64,000 nt of DNA from Lophium mytilinum. Taxonomy: Eukaryota; Ascomycota; Dothideomycetes; Mytilinidiales; Mytilinidiaceae. Under the pieces are notes generated by a model that saw only the letters and a list, made by a program, of their open reading frames with translations, was not told the origin of the DNA and did not search any database. This document shows positions 24,992 to 35,624 of the stretch, one piece after another. The stretch lies in assembly GCA_010093605.1 (NCBI GenBank), contig MU004181.1, positions 1 through 64,000 on the forward strand. Direction: 5' to 3'. The position numbers and the translations under genes were made by a program. Within the stretch, counting starts at the first letter, position 1. Each line of letters begins with the position of its first letter.

Positions 24992-27666
24992 TCACCTCTT
25001 CTTCGTTTTATCCTTCAATCGCTTTTCGGCCCTAGCATCCTTCTTCATCCTCGCATCAACCATCTTGTACTTACCCTTCGTACCCTTCGGCCTGCCCTTC
25101 AGGCCTCTGTTCCCGCCTTTAGCAACCACAACGGACACCTTTTGCTTCGGCTTCTTCTTCGCCGCCCTGCTCATCAAACGCGCAATGCTCTGCGCCTTCT
25201 CCTTCTCCGTCATCCCCTCCTCGTCTGCAAGCAATGCACTCTTCTTCTTCAGCTTTTCGAGCCGTTGCGCAGCCTTGAAGCGCTTTCGGTCCTTCGCCTC
25301 GCGGACTTTCTTGATCGGCCGGGCGTTCAGAGCACGCGTCTTTTCTTTGATAGCGGCGGCACCGGCGGCCGTGATGGGTCGATGCGGCTTTGAGTGCTTC
25401 CCTTCGTCATCGAGGAACCAATCCGGGAGCCCGTCGGTGTCGCGGAGGGCATACTTGTTGAACCCATCGTCGAGTAGGTCGTATTTGCTTTTTCTTCCAG
25501 AAGCGAGATCTTGCGCTAGTGTCATGGCTTCGGCGGTGATAATGTCAATATCCGGGCGGCCGTTCTTCATTGGTACGGCATCTTCATCCCAGGTGGAGTC
25601 GGTTCGTTTGACAGATTCAAAGCTACCCTTGGTTTCTTCGTCAGACCATTCATCTTCCGAGTCAGCATCCGAGTCTTGGGCAATTCCGTACGACGTTGAA
25701 GTGGCTTCACCTAGAGGTGTGCCGTTCGCGGTCTCCTTCCCGAGTCTGGGCTTTCCAACTTTCTCAGAAATTAGAGGCTTTGAGGATCGAAGGGGGATAT
25801 CCTCCGCATCAGCTTCGATATCGATTCCGCTATCTTCGTCCTCATCCTCCTCCATGTCGTCCAAGCCATCGATACCCTTGAAGATGTCTTGGTCGAAAAA
25901 CCTTTCTGCGCGTATGGTGAGAGTTCCTGGCTGGTTTTCTGGATTGAGATCGGTGACCAAAGACTTCCGCACCTCCTCCTCGTCACTATCGCTGGAATCG
26001 CTCGCTTCTTCTTCGATCATCTCTTCATCCTCGTCACTACCCTGCTCTTTGTCGGAGAAGCCATGCCATTCGGCATCTTCGTGCTGCTTCCTCGCTTTCT
26101 TCGCGCGATACTTTGCGTCGGATGAAGCTTTTCGTTCTTGATATTCGTTATACATTCCGTCAAGTTCACGTTCTAGCCGATCTTCCTCGTCATCAGTCGA
26201 CTCTTCTTCACTTTCTTCCTGCGGTTTCTCCTCTTCAACAACCTTCGTCATCCTACCCTTGGCAATCCGACCAAGCCCACCAGCCTTGTCGACGGTCTTC
26301 AGCATGAACATAGAGTCATCTCCGTTAGGCCCTTGCTGCTCCATACCAATCTCCATAGGTGTGGTCATGTGCATCTGTAGGCGGAAAATCTCTTTCTGTT
26401 TGCGCTCATTCTCGCGCCGCCGTTCTTTGCGCTTGATCTTGGAATCGCGTTCTTTGAGCCTTTCCATCTCCGCTTGTATTTTCAACTCCTCATCCATAGA
26501 CTCGACCTGGGCGACTTCTTCGTCCTCTTCTGCAGCTTTCTCCTTCTCCACCTTCTCCTTTTCAGACTTCTTGGAGGGAAATCCGAAGATGTCCCGTACC
26601 TTGAGGCGCCACTTGAGCAGTCTCTTGAAGTCGGCTCGTCCTAGAACTTTCAAATCGGCACAACATTCGCGAATCTCCTTTGTAGTTTCGGGCAGCTTGT
26701 CGATAGTGGCCAAGGCGATATCGCCATTGGGCTTCTGATCGAAGCTGAGCTTGTTAAGACCTCCGAGCATGGCGATCGGATCGGTTGTTTGGATGAAATC
26801 GGATAGGGGCACTTCTTTGAATTGTGTCCAGTCGTCCTCCTCGTAACCCTCCCTCTTCCTCTTCTTGATCTCGGGCTTGAAAACCTTAGCCTCATTGTTC
26901 GGGGCGGGAGCAGCGAGCTCGGCGAAGACGGAGCGAGGGTCGAGGAACTTGGGGTCGAGGTGTTTCGGCGCTTTGTAGCCACGGCATACGACGAAAATTT
27001 CGGCGGAGACGGATCGCGAGGAGGGAGGTTTCGTAGCTTCGACTTTGGTGAAAAGCTGGTTGAAAACCCAGAGCAGCGAATTGTAATCTTTGGACCTGAA
27101 GATTTTGGTGACAAATGTGCCGCCCTCGACCAAGAAGTCGGTTGCTAGTCGCAGAGACTGCAGCACCAGCTCGGCCTGGTTGAAGGAATCCTGTACCCAT
27201 GCGGTACCAACGTTGGGCGCACCATCGTGCAGCACAGTATCCGCCTTCCAGGTCTTCAAGTGTTGGCGGAGCGTCGCACGGCATTTATCGGTGGTAATAT
27301 CGGATTGGAAGGTAATGCAGCGGGGAATGGCCTTGATCGGGGCGAGGTCGACGCCGACGATGAGGGAGTTTACGGGCATGACTTCTGCGGCGACTTGACA
27401 CCATGACTGCGGGTGTTAGAATTGGAGCCTGAATAGGGACGAGGCGACATACTCCTGGCGCGGCGCAAAGATCTATCAAGACCTTGCTCTTTTCGAGGAA
27501 ATTGAATCGCTTGTTGAGCTGGATGAGCTTGAAGGCGGCGCGAGCACGGTAGCCCTTTTCCTTTGCGAGCTTGTACCATTTGTCGAGACGGCCTTTGCCG
27601 TGCTGTCGAGCATTAGCGGGAGTGAGTTGATTCAGTAGGGACACGCACTTTCTTCTGGATCGCCAT
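24992..27666 (-). CDS. SPB1: AdoMet-dependent rRNA methyltransferase SPB1
   Basis: Three exons on minus: 27649-27666 (MAIQKK), 27453-27602 and 24992-27406, giving 860 residues against about 841 in yeast. The FtsJ/RrmJ domain fills residues 1-205, with the AdoMet site [14 protein letters not shown] spanning the second intron. The K-D-K-E catalytic tetrad is visible at about K31 (AFKLIQ), D117 (LHDGAP), K157 (VTKIFR) and E192 (SAEIFV). A central domain, long acidic tracts (around [10 protein letters not shown]) and a Lys-rich C-terminal Spb1_C domain follow. The yeast enzyme 2'-O-methylates 25S rRNA G2922 in the nucleolus during 60S subunit maturation. The six-residue first exon and 46-bp first intron are notable. 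It is divergently transcribed from the hydrolase gene. Confidence 0.96.
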
Positions 27667-28243
27667 GGCTGGGAAGAATTGTCGTGGTGCTGGTGTGGGG
27701 GAGTTTTGAAAAGTTCGCGGTCGCAAGAAATTCGAAGGCGGTGGCAGAAAAGCTGCACAAGGCTTGGCATGCACATGCACATCCGGCTGCATAAGAGACA
27801 GCGAGCTTCCCAGAACACGAAGCTGTAGTCATGACGAAATTACTCAAGTCGATACAATATATTTTAGAAATGTTAACTCGGATGCTAGTGCTCCCAAAGT
27901 CCCTTGATATGATAGCTTGAATACTTATTCCAATTGTATCTGGTAATATGGACATAGAATACACTTGGTTGCCGCCGTCTGAGGTCCTCTGGCGCATTAT
28001 CAGATTCTCATAATTGAAAGCCTTGGCACACCTGCATCTTCGGGCTACATCAGACGGTGTCGGAGTATTCACCAGTGCGAACCTCTGGAGATGCACACGT
28101 TCGAAGGGTGAAGGTCAGCTGGGAAGTATTTCTGGCTAAACGGCCCACTCCCGCCCCCTAGCGCCACCAAGCTGGGCGGTTTAGTGGGCAGGACAAAAGC
28201 CTCATTCTGGCCAAAGCGCTCATGACGCTGTTGTCTGGTGGTC
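27667..28243. promoter_or_regulatory. Divergent upstream region, SPB1 / hydrolase
   Basis: 577 bp between two divergent ATG codons. It must hold both promoters. At 27966-27992 the minus strand carries GCCAGAGGACCTCAGACGGCGGC, a partial copy of the dispersed short repeat and the copy closest to the core of the 161-bp array. No TATA element is obvious. Confidence 0.5.
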
Positions 28244-31207
28244 ATGGAGGCCAACAACACCACCACCAAGGTATCCCTACTCAGCACCCCTCACCTGCGA
28301 TCCCTCTATGCTAAGCTTGAACTCACTCCACAGCGCCGCCACGACCTGACCGACCGCGCCCTCCTCGCCCTCTCTATGAGCCCACGCAAGAAGTCCAAGC
28401 CGAACCACCAGGCCCCAGCCGCCGACCCCGACCAGGCTGAGCCCGAATCCGAATCGCCGCATGCGCCAGAGCAGCAGCAGGACACACCAGAATCGAGCGT
28501 GAACACAGACACCACCCTATCCAGCGCGCCGACGGTAGAAAGCCCGACCGTCGCCAGCAGCGCCGCGTCGACGTCCCCCTCCAATGCCTCGGGCAGGCAA
28601 TCACAAGGCAGGGCTTCCGGCCGCAAGTGGTATGGGGGCACGGGCAGCTGGCGGTCAAAGGCGCCTTTTGTAGCCCAGATTGCGAGGGCGAGTATTGCCT
28701 CTGCCGCAGGGACGACGTCTGAGGTGCCTGCTGATGAGGCCAAGAAGTCACTGCCAAACACGCCGGCGAAGCTGCTTTCCAAGAGGAAGTCGAGCAAAGG
28801 CGTGCCAACCGCGTCCATGACCAAGTTCAATGTCAATTCAACACACTCAGTAGACAAGACGAGCGGGGCGGACGCGGGTGGGGTGGAAAACGCGCAGGAG
28901 GATAGGGAACCGCCAAAGGACCGAGAGCCAGACCCTCCCTTACCGCCCGAGCCACTAAAGGTCGATACAACAGACAAGAAGGAAGAGCCCGACGCGAAGA
29001 GGCAGTCGGTCACTATCACAAACTGGAGGAGTTGGTGGTCGAGACCAGACGGCTACGCCGCGGACGCAAAGGTAACGGATAAACTGAAGGCTGAGGACAC
29101 GACCGAGGCACAGACAACACCACTTCCGGGAGCCACTCCCTCTGAGGATGTCGTCAACCAAAGCAAAATACTGGAGGACAGTCCCAATAAGCCTGCTGCG
29201 GACTTGCAGGCTGACGATAAACCGGTTCAGAACGAGAATGCCAAGTCTGCGGACGACAAACCTGATGCAACTGCGACCACCGCCGACAAAGGCACACAGA
29301 GCAGATCGTGGTTCGCATTCTGGAGCAGTACTCAAAATGCCCAGGCAAACCCTCCCCAGGAAGCGGCACCAGAACCCCTGAAAACGACGGCGACCGAAGA
29401 GGCACCATCTGAACCCACTGCGGATAAGGATGTGCAGATGTCCGAACCTCAGGAGCCCACCCCCGCGGCCAAAACCACGCCTCCGAAGTCAGCTGGATGG
29501 GCGTTCTGGTCTCGCGCAGAGCCAAGAGACAGCGAGCAGAACACCAAATCCACACACAAGCAAGTCGGAGAATTGGCCGTCGCGGATACACCCTCTCAAT
29601 CCCGTCCCGAAGCAGCGCAGTTCAACGAGCAGGAAACCTCACAGCAGAAAGAGACGCCAAAGACCCTGCGGGGTCGTCCGAAAGGGAGAGACTTGGCCAA
29701 AGACGCCAAAGCATCCGGATCCTCCGCCTCAACGCCTTCGAAAACGACACCCTCTCACAGCCCCTCGAGGGTCTTAGCAGCAGCCGCGCCGCAATCAGCA
29801 CCAAAGCAAGCCCTGAAAGCAAAACAAGAGCCTCCTAACCTTCTTCTTCCTGCTTTCAACCAAACCTATGGGCTTCTTCGTCAGCCCACCTACTGGCAAC
29901 AAATTCGCGAATACTTCCTCGGCAATGAATCCGCTACACCACATCTGCATATCGCACCATCGCCTCCCCGCATTAGGCGTGCCATCGCTATCGGTGTCCA
30001 CGGTTACTTCCCTGCGCCTCTCATACAAAAGGTCCTCGGCCAACCTACTGGGACTTCGATTCGCTTCGCCAACGCTGCGGCCGCTGCCATCTCAGAATGG
30101 ACGCAGCAGCGCGGGTACGAATGCGAGATTGAGAAAGTGGCGTTGGAAGGCGAAGGTTTCATCGCCGATCGGGTGACGACGCTCTGGAATCTCCTGCTGA
30201 ACTGGACTGAGCAGATCCGGAAAGCAGATTTCATTCTCGTCGCGTGTCATTCCCAGGGCGTGCCTGTTGCCATCATGCTAGTTGCCAAACTCATTCATTT
30301 CGGATGTATTAGTGCGGCAAGGGTCGGTATCTGCGCCATGGCTGGCGTGAATCTGGGTCCGTTTGGCGAATATCGAACTCGCTATCTGGGTGGTACAGCT
30401 GCAGAACTGTTCGAATTTTCGAGGCCGCAAAGCGTGGTTAGTCAGATGTATCTCGGCGCATTGGATGAGGTGCTCAGGGCAGGTGTGCGAATTGTCTACG
30501 TTGGCAGCATCGACGACCAACTTGTCTCGCTTGAAGTATGCCCCTCCGTGCTCGCGTCGCCGTATACTACTGACCCTCTTTAGTCATCAACATTTACACC
30601 TCTCTCCCACCCCTACATCTATCGTGCCGTTTTCGTCGACGGCCGCATCCACGCGCCAGATTTCCTGACCCATTTGGTCGGCTTCGCAATGAAGCTTCGC
30701 AACCTCGGTTTGCCTGATCACGGCCTCATCCGTGAGCTATCACCGGCACTAGCCGGTTCCCTCTACTCGGGCGAAGGGCACTCCCGCATCTATGAGGACC
30801 CACGAGTTTACTCCCTCGCCGTCTCCCACGCCCTGGAAACGACATCGATACCCCACCACCCTTCTGCTTCCCAACGGCCTACGACCTCAGCTGGGCTCCC
30901 TCAAGCCACTCCGTCTACCCCTACTGCCTCGCAAAAGAGCAAATTCGAGCCCCTCGGACGGCTGGGGAGGGAGAGAGAGGATCCACTGGCGCTGAAGTTC
31001 AAAGATTATGAGTCTCCAGCGGGAAAAGAGCAGAATCCCTACTTTCTACCATGGGCTATGCGGGGATTGCTAGAGGAAGAGTTCGTGAAGCGTGAGCTTG
31101 GAGATGAGGTCCAGGAGCTGTTAGATATGTTCGAAGAGTGGAAACCGCAGTCTAAGGCACTGCGCGACGTCAAGTTTAGACTCGAGGTGGTTCGGAGTAG
31201 ACTTTGA
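28244..31207 (+). CDS. YML020W-like alpha/beta-hydrolase-fold protein
   Basis: Two exons: 28244-30535 and 30584-31207, giving 971 residues; 48-bp intron, joined at QLVSLE-SSTFTPLSHPYIYRAV. Residues 1-530 are low-complexity, rich in Ser, Thr, Pro, Ala and Lys, and probably disordered. They contain three spaced Trp motifs: NWRSWWSRPDG, WFAFWSS and GWAFWSR. The C-terminal 430 residues are the conserved part, with IAIGVHGYFPAPLI and ACHSQG, the latter resembling a nucleophile elbow with Ser after His. I recognise the layout of fungal proteins related to yeast YML020W, which have a predicted hydrolase fold and no established reaction. A lipid-directed role is often suggested for such folds but nothing here shows it. 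ATG at 28244 is the first in frame. Confidence 0.85.
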
Positions 31208-31750
31208 TTAGGCACAGCAGCGACGGAGCAGGCGTAATGATCTTGGGCACGCAGTGAAGGCGTTAGTTCTTTAGGCGTTTGGCATCCCGTGTACACTTAA
31301 GATGGGATTTGGATTCCGGCTGCGGACGGTGTTGATGGGTCGGGCGCAGGCAGATAGCACGATACCGTAGATATTATTTCACGCTTTCTTTATTATTATG
31401 TCTTGATCCGTCATGGCGCAACGCTCCGACACCGTTAGAGGTGGCCCGCAAAGCCATCCGCGTCGTGAACATTGTTCTTTTCTGATTATTTATAACGTAC
31501 CAAAGGTCTTCAAGCGGTGGCAGACGGATGTCCAGACGACCACCAGACCACACGAGATGAATGCCTACTGAGTCTACCGTTTCTTTCACGCCCAGTATGA
31601 GGTCATATTCTTTCATATTCTCGTATGAACCTGTGGATCCCGTTCAATGCCTTTCCCTCTGACTCGACCTTGCCACCGTCAGACTGCCCTTGCCACCTCT
31701 TGCACACTGCCAAACACCTGCAACACCTGGCCAGATTCTCACGCACATGC
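31208..31750. other. Intergenic, 543 bp, between convergent genes
   Basis: It lies between the 3' ends of the hydrolase gene and the RPA3 gene. A full copy of the dispersed short repeat lies inside. A minus-strand frame runs over the repeat (31374-31616) but shows no gene features. Confidence 0.45.
31438..31545 (+). repeat. Dispersed short repeat, full copy 2
   Basis: GAGGTGGCCCGCAAAGC starts at 31438 and AAAGGTCTTCAAGCGGTGGC at 31502, again 64 bp apart. GTGAACATTGT lies between. It has the same layout and orientation as the copies at 16527 and 33291, with most of the intervening bases diverged. Confidence 0.65.
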
Positions 31751-32232
31751 CTATTCGTAGAAGATCTCCTTATACTTGTGCGTTGCATCCACAACCGCAT
31801 TCGCAGCATCGAAGTCTACGCACGGATTCATCAGCCCCTCTCACACAGATCCTTACGCGAGGCAACATACCAATGCCCTGTCCCATATCCGTGCTCGAAA
31901 ACACCCTGACCTCCAGATTCGAGTCCACCTTCCCAATGATCTCGACCGCGTTGCCGACGGAGAGATGGCAGTCCTGCGCGAACGTTAGCGTCGCATCCTT
32001 CACCGGACACTCTCCCAGCAGGGTGAACGCGCCATTCACTCGCAGCGCTGTGGGGGAGTAAGGCAGGGAGACAGCTTACCCGGTTCGTCTTCAGGTCCAA
32101 CGTCACCCGCCCGCCAGCGTCAATGAACGCAGTCTCGCCCGCTAGCTGCACCACTTTGCCTAGGATGCGCACGGTTTGGCCTTGGAATTGCGACAGGTAA
32201 GGCGCTAGGATACGGGGAGTGGCTTCGGTCAT
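31751..32232 (-). CDS. RFA3: Replication protein A subunit 3 (RPA14/Rfa3-like)
   Basis: Three exons on minus: 32080-32232, 31871-32009 and 31751-31815, giving 118 residues, the usual size for this OB-fold subunit. It starts MTEATPRILAPYLSQFQGQTVRILGKV, and the second exon encodes CHLSVGNAVEIIGKV..LEVRVFSSTDMG. The third gives the conserved tail DFDAANAVVDATHKYKEIFYE. RPA3 is the smallest subunit of the single-stranded DNA-binding RPA trimer needed in replication and repair. The start of exon 2 is uncertain. An alternative donor at GGR|GTGACG with a later acceptor (AAG|GATGCG) would give about 105 residues and remove an insertion of about 13 residues relative to what I remember of the family. 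The third exon supports the call strongly. Confidence 0.85.
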
Positions 32233-32463
32233 CGTGACTACCGTGAGAAGCACAAATTCGATGGGTTCGTTTAAGGGAGGATAGAATTAGATGGTGTTGG
32301 GGTTTGCTGGTGTTGGAGGTGGGAGAGGCGCGTTGATGTTGGTTTTGCGATTTCGCGTCGGCACGTGAGGCGGGGAGGGTGGGCCGTGATTGGCTGGATT
32401 GTGTTGCGATGGTCGACACCGTTTGGGAACCACGAAGTGTGGCAGCACATTAGAGCGTTGTCT

Positions 32464-32560
32464 GAGGTGGCCGAATGAGTTCTTAGCTTGCTCGAAACCT
32501 TCATTTTAGGTTCGGTATTGAATTCCTAGAGTAGGCCCAAGAACCTCAAACAGTGCTCTG
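32464..32560 (+). repeat. Dispersed short repeat, diverged copy
   Basis: GAGGTGGCC at 32464 and AAGAACCTCAAACAGTG at about 32539 match the two blocks of the family, but 75 bp apart instead of 64. It is probably an older copy with small insertions. Confidence 0.4.
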
Positions 32561-33171
32561 TGATTCCCTGGAGGTGTCTTGGTGGATGGACCTGATTTGA
32601 GATTTGCTGGAATGGTATCCATCGAATAGGCAGTGGAATCGGTCATGGACTAAAGCGTTGTTTGTACGCCGAAGAAACTCAGACAAGGGCAACTGCCCTC
32701 ATTTTGTTCTCCATTTCTCCGGGTTCATGGCCACATCGACGTCTATCTGAGATGGTAGATTTCCTTGGGTGCACTGGAGCGCCCCGAGCAAAATGAAGTG
32801 AAAATCAAGTTCTTATATCTTTACGGGGCCTTTGAACGATTCAACCTCTTTCCAATTTTTTTTTGGCAGATTGAAGCAGCCGGAGGAGCAGTATCGTCAA
32901 GACATGAGTAGCGGGCCATGAAGTCGTTGATGCATTGGGAAGAGATTGAAACAGATACGCTTCGCAGACAATCTCGAAAGCTTCGGGCGATGTTCGATTT
33001 GTCGCTAGAGGAAATGTTCTAATTATGATCTCCTTACTGCTTAGCTTAGTCCTGCTCACTTAATACCACTGTCGAGGTAGCCTAGCGGCTACACAACCAA
33101 TTAGTCAAAAGATGGTGTAATCTGCGATGCTTACACCTTACAATCGCGCTTGCAACTTCGAAATCCTCTCT

Positions 33172-33207
33172 GGGTACTCCAAGAGGTGGTAAACCAGTGT
33201 GCCCAAA
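33172..33207 (+). repeat. Dispersed short repeat, partial copy
   Basis: GGTACTCCAAGAGGTGGTAAACC followed by AGTGTGCCCAAA matches the second block and the GTGCACAAAAG tail of the copy at 33291. Confidence 0.4.
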
Positions 33208-33290
33208 TTGTGGCCTATTGCTTTACCAGCCGCCACTACAGAGCGGCGGGTCTTAAGGATAGTTAGTCCAACAGAGGTTTAATACTGTTT

Positions 33291-33400
33291 GAGGTGGCCC
33301 AGAGGGCTATCAGCTGTGTCAAATTTGACATTTTCGAGATTTCGATAACGTGCCAGAGGACCTCAAGCAGTGGCAGGCAAGTGCACAAAAGCCTAGAATT
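33291..33400 (+). repeat. Dispersed short repeat, full copy 3
   Basis: GAGGTGGCCCAGAG starts at 33291, AGAGGACCTCAAGCAGTGG at 33355 (64 bp), then CAGGCAAGTGCACAAAAG. It contains TTTGACATTTTCGAGATTTCGATAA before the second block, which resembles GACATCGTATCTCGATAATT of the 161-bp array (52201). Confidence 0.65.
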
Positions 33401-33628
33401 AGTGTATATCTCAAGGATGCAAGGCTTTAAGACTGAAAAAGGGCATAGAAACGTGCACATGACATCTGAATCGTCGCGGGAGAATGCAGCGTCTTGGAAT
33501 CCCTCGACCACGTAACCGGCCGAGCAGATGCATTGAAGAATTGGCTATGAATCGTACTTCTCGGAGAGTGACATCTCATCACGCTTTTCGGAAGCTGTGC
33601 AGCCACCTCATACATCGTCATCCCCATT

Positions 33629-35326
33629 TCACCAGCCCAATACTCCCACCTCAGTCTGCATCCATGCAACGCCCTCCGCTACCGCTTCTTCTCCCTCAAA
33701 CAACCACCCCGTCAGATCCCTCCGCCTCTCTGGCTCCGGCACATCCACGCCATGTCCACACCACGCCCAGCTACGGATACCCCCATTGTTCTCGAAGAAT
33801 TCCGCCAACTCACGGCAGCTCTCCTCATCACCGAAACACATCGCGTCCACGCCGTCTAGTTCAAACAGCTCCTCTCCGTGTCCCCCATTTGTCTGCACCA
33901 CGCACACCGCCTGCCAATACAGGTGATCAAGCGCCGTGCAGCCCCCCAGCGTGCCAAAGAAGTCCCGCAACGATCGGCTTGAACGGACGAGTTGTGCACC
34001 ATGGAACACCAGGCTCGTGAGCGTGCCTGCGTAGCGTGTCAGGATACCCTCAACCGCATTGATATGCAGAAGTATGTTAGTAAGGCCCACACCGCGTAGG
34101 TGCGTAGCGGAAAAGGTGCGGGCCCAGGGCTCGTGCGGCGAGATGTGACTATTATACCAAGGAGGATCTACGTTTGGGGTCGGGCCGCCTAGGTATAAGA
34201 TCTCCAGGTTGGGTGCGGATTTCCAGAGGCGGCGTAGCAAGAAATAGACCGGTTTGTGCGTAACTTCTGGAAGTCTACCAGACGCCCAGTGGCGGATTTC
34301 GCGCAGTTTGAGGCAAGGGGTTTGGGCAGATAGAGTACCACGGGCGTCGTCCCATATGTGCGTCATGGTGAAGCTTTTCGCGCATGGTGGTACGTCGTAG
34401 TAGTGAAGAAGTTGCAGAACGTGGTCTTTGTCGACGGCTATTACTGTGAGGGCCCGGACGAACATGTTGAGGTGAATACATTGACCAATGCGCGCGGGCT
34501 TTCGGCACTTGTTGCAGTGCTGAAGGTTCACAAAGGTGTCTGGAAGAGGGCGGTCATTGGTGGTCGCTCTTTGCACCCCGTCTACGAACAGAGAAGGGTC
34601 GGATCTGTAGCCATTCTTCTTTGTGACGTCACGGAGTAGAGGTGGGAAAGAGTCCTCGAAATCGTCGCCATTCGGATTCGGGTTTGCGAGCTCATTAGCA
34701 GATGTGATGAGCTCCTGGCCGTTGGAAGAATTCCTGGGGACATCTTCAAAGTTGATGTATTCTAGTTCAGGCAGCTTCTGTAAGCTGATAAGGAGCAGGG
34801 CCTGGTCCACAGCACGCTTTCCCAGCTCCATCGGAGTGTGATTGAAGTGTTGTGCCCATCTTCCCTCTCCATGTCTTGTAGCCGCTTCACCGTAGATCTC
34901 ACTTGCCCATAGAAACGAGCAATCTCTGATAGAGAGAGTGACCGTGTGGACTCGTCGTGCAAACTCAGGAAAGTTCACCAGCTCGACCAAAGAGTCCAGA
35001 CCGCGTCTAGACGTCGGCGAGAGACTTATCCGCTTTTCCTTGAGATGGCGATGGTTTAGATGGAACAGAGTCTTTAGGTGGATAGTTTTACAGGCCGAAC
35101 GAAAGGCTAGGAAGTCATTTCGCTCAAGAAACGTCGAGATACTGTCTAAGATCTCTCCTGGGCAGTCGAGCAACCACGCCTTCTTGACATAAGTGTAGAC
35201 GGCTGTCAGGTGGGGTCTGAGAAGGATGAGTTTTGTCGACGTAGCGGGAGGAAAGTCTTGTCGTTGTCGTTTTGAGGCGCTGGCGCTAGTAGTGGCCGAC
35301 GAGAGCCTACGCTTCAGAGGCTCCAT
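33629..35326 (-). CDS. F-box-like protein, paralogue 1
   Basis: One exon, 565 residues from MEPLKRRLSS. The frame stays open upstream to another ATG at 35482, but the extra residues are not shared with the paralogue. The segment LLDCPGEILDSISTFLERNDFLAFRSACKTIH looks like an F-box, the Skp1-binding part of SCF ubiquitin ligases, although no partner is known. Leucine-rich stretches follow, then a conserved Cys/His motif, CNKCRKPARIGQCIH, also present in the other two members, and a C-terminal half with NLEILYLGG. The end PEPERRRDLTGWLFEG matches the tail of the pseudogene at 38 kb. It is transcribed away from paralogue 2. Substrate recognition by the C-terminal half is inferred. Confidence 0.78.
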   Translation of the reverse strand: MEPLKRRLSSATTSASASKRQRQDFPPATSTKLILLRPHLTAVYTYVKKAWLLDCPGEILDSISTFLERNDFLAFRSACKTIHLKTLFHLNHRHLKEKRISLSPTSRRGLDSLVELVNFPEFARRVHTVTLSIRDCSFLWASEIYGEAATRHGEGRWAQHFNHTPMELGKRAVDQALLLISLQKLPELEYINFEDVPRNSSNGQELITSANELANPNPNGDDFEDSFPPLLRDVTKKNGYRSDPSLFVDGVQRATTNDRPLPDTFVNLQHCNKCRKPARIGQCIHLNMFVRALTVIAVDKDHVLQLLHYYDVPPCAKSFTMTHIWDDARGTLSAQTPCLKLREIRHWASGRLPEVTHKPVYFLLRRLWKSAPNLEILYLGGPTPNVDPPWYNSHISPHEPWARTFSATHLRGVGLTNILLHINAVEGILTRYAGTLTSLVFHGAQLVRSSRSLRDFFGTLGGCTALDHLYWQAVCVVQTNGGHGEELFELDGVDAMCFGDEESCRELAEFFENNGGIRSWAWCGHGVDVPEPERRRDLTGWLFEGEEAVAEGVAWMQTEVGVLGW

Positions 35327-35624
35327 AGCAGCTCCGTCAAGGTACTCCGGGCCCAGTTGAAGCAACCAATCTGTGGCCTCGATGTCTGTTATGCGTTGCA
35401 ACACGTCTATCGTCGTGGTACGAAAGGGTCTCGAAGTGTATGCTGAGGTGGGGCTGATTGAAATTCTGCAACCAAGATTCATCAAAGGTTGGATTGACGC
35501 TAGTCATATTGTGAATTTGGTGACCCGAAAAGCACGTCTAACTTGCTACAACGTCTCTGACACCCCACTACATAACATCACCAGTTATCCGTCTATGCCA
35601 CTGTCAATACCACAAGCAACCACA

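Larger units (their letters stand above)
32233..33628. other. Intergenic, 1.4 kb, rich in dispersed repeats
   Basis: No gene recognised. It holds one full and two partial copies of the dispersed short repeat (listed separately), the densest cluster of them in the window. Confidence 0.5.

Noticed and set aside
35327-35482. Longer N-terminus for F-box-like paralogue 1
   Set aside because: The extra residues have no counterpart in paralogue 2 and overlap the likely divergent promoter region.
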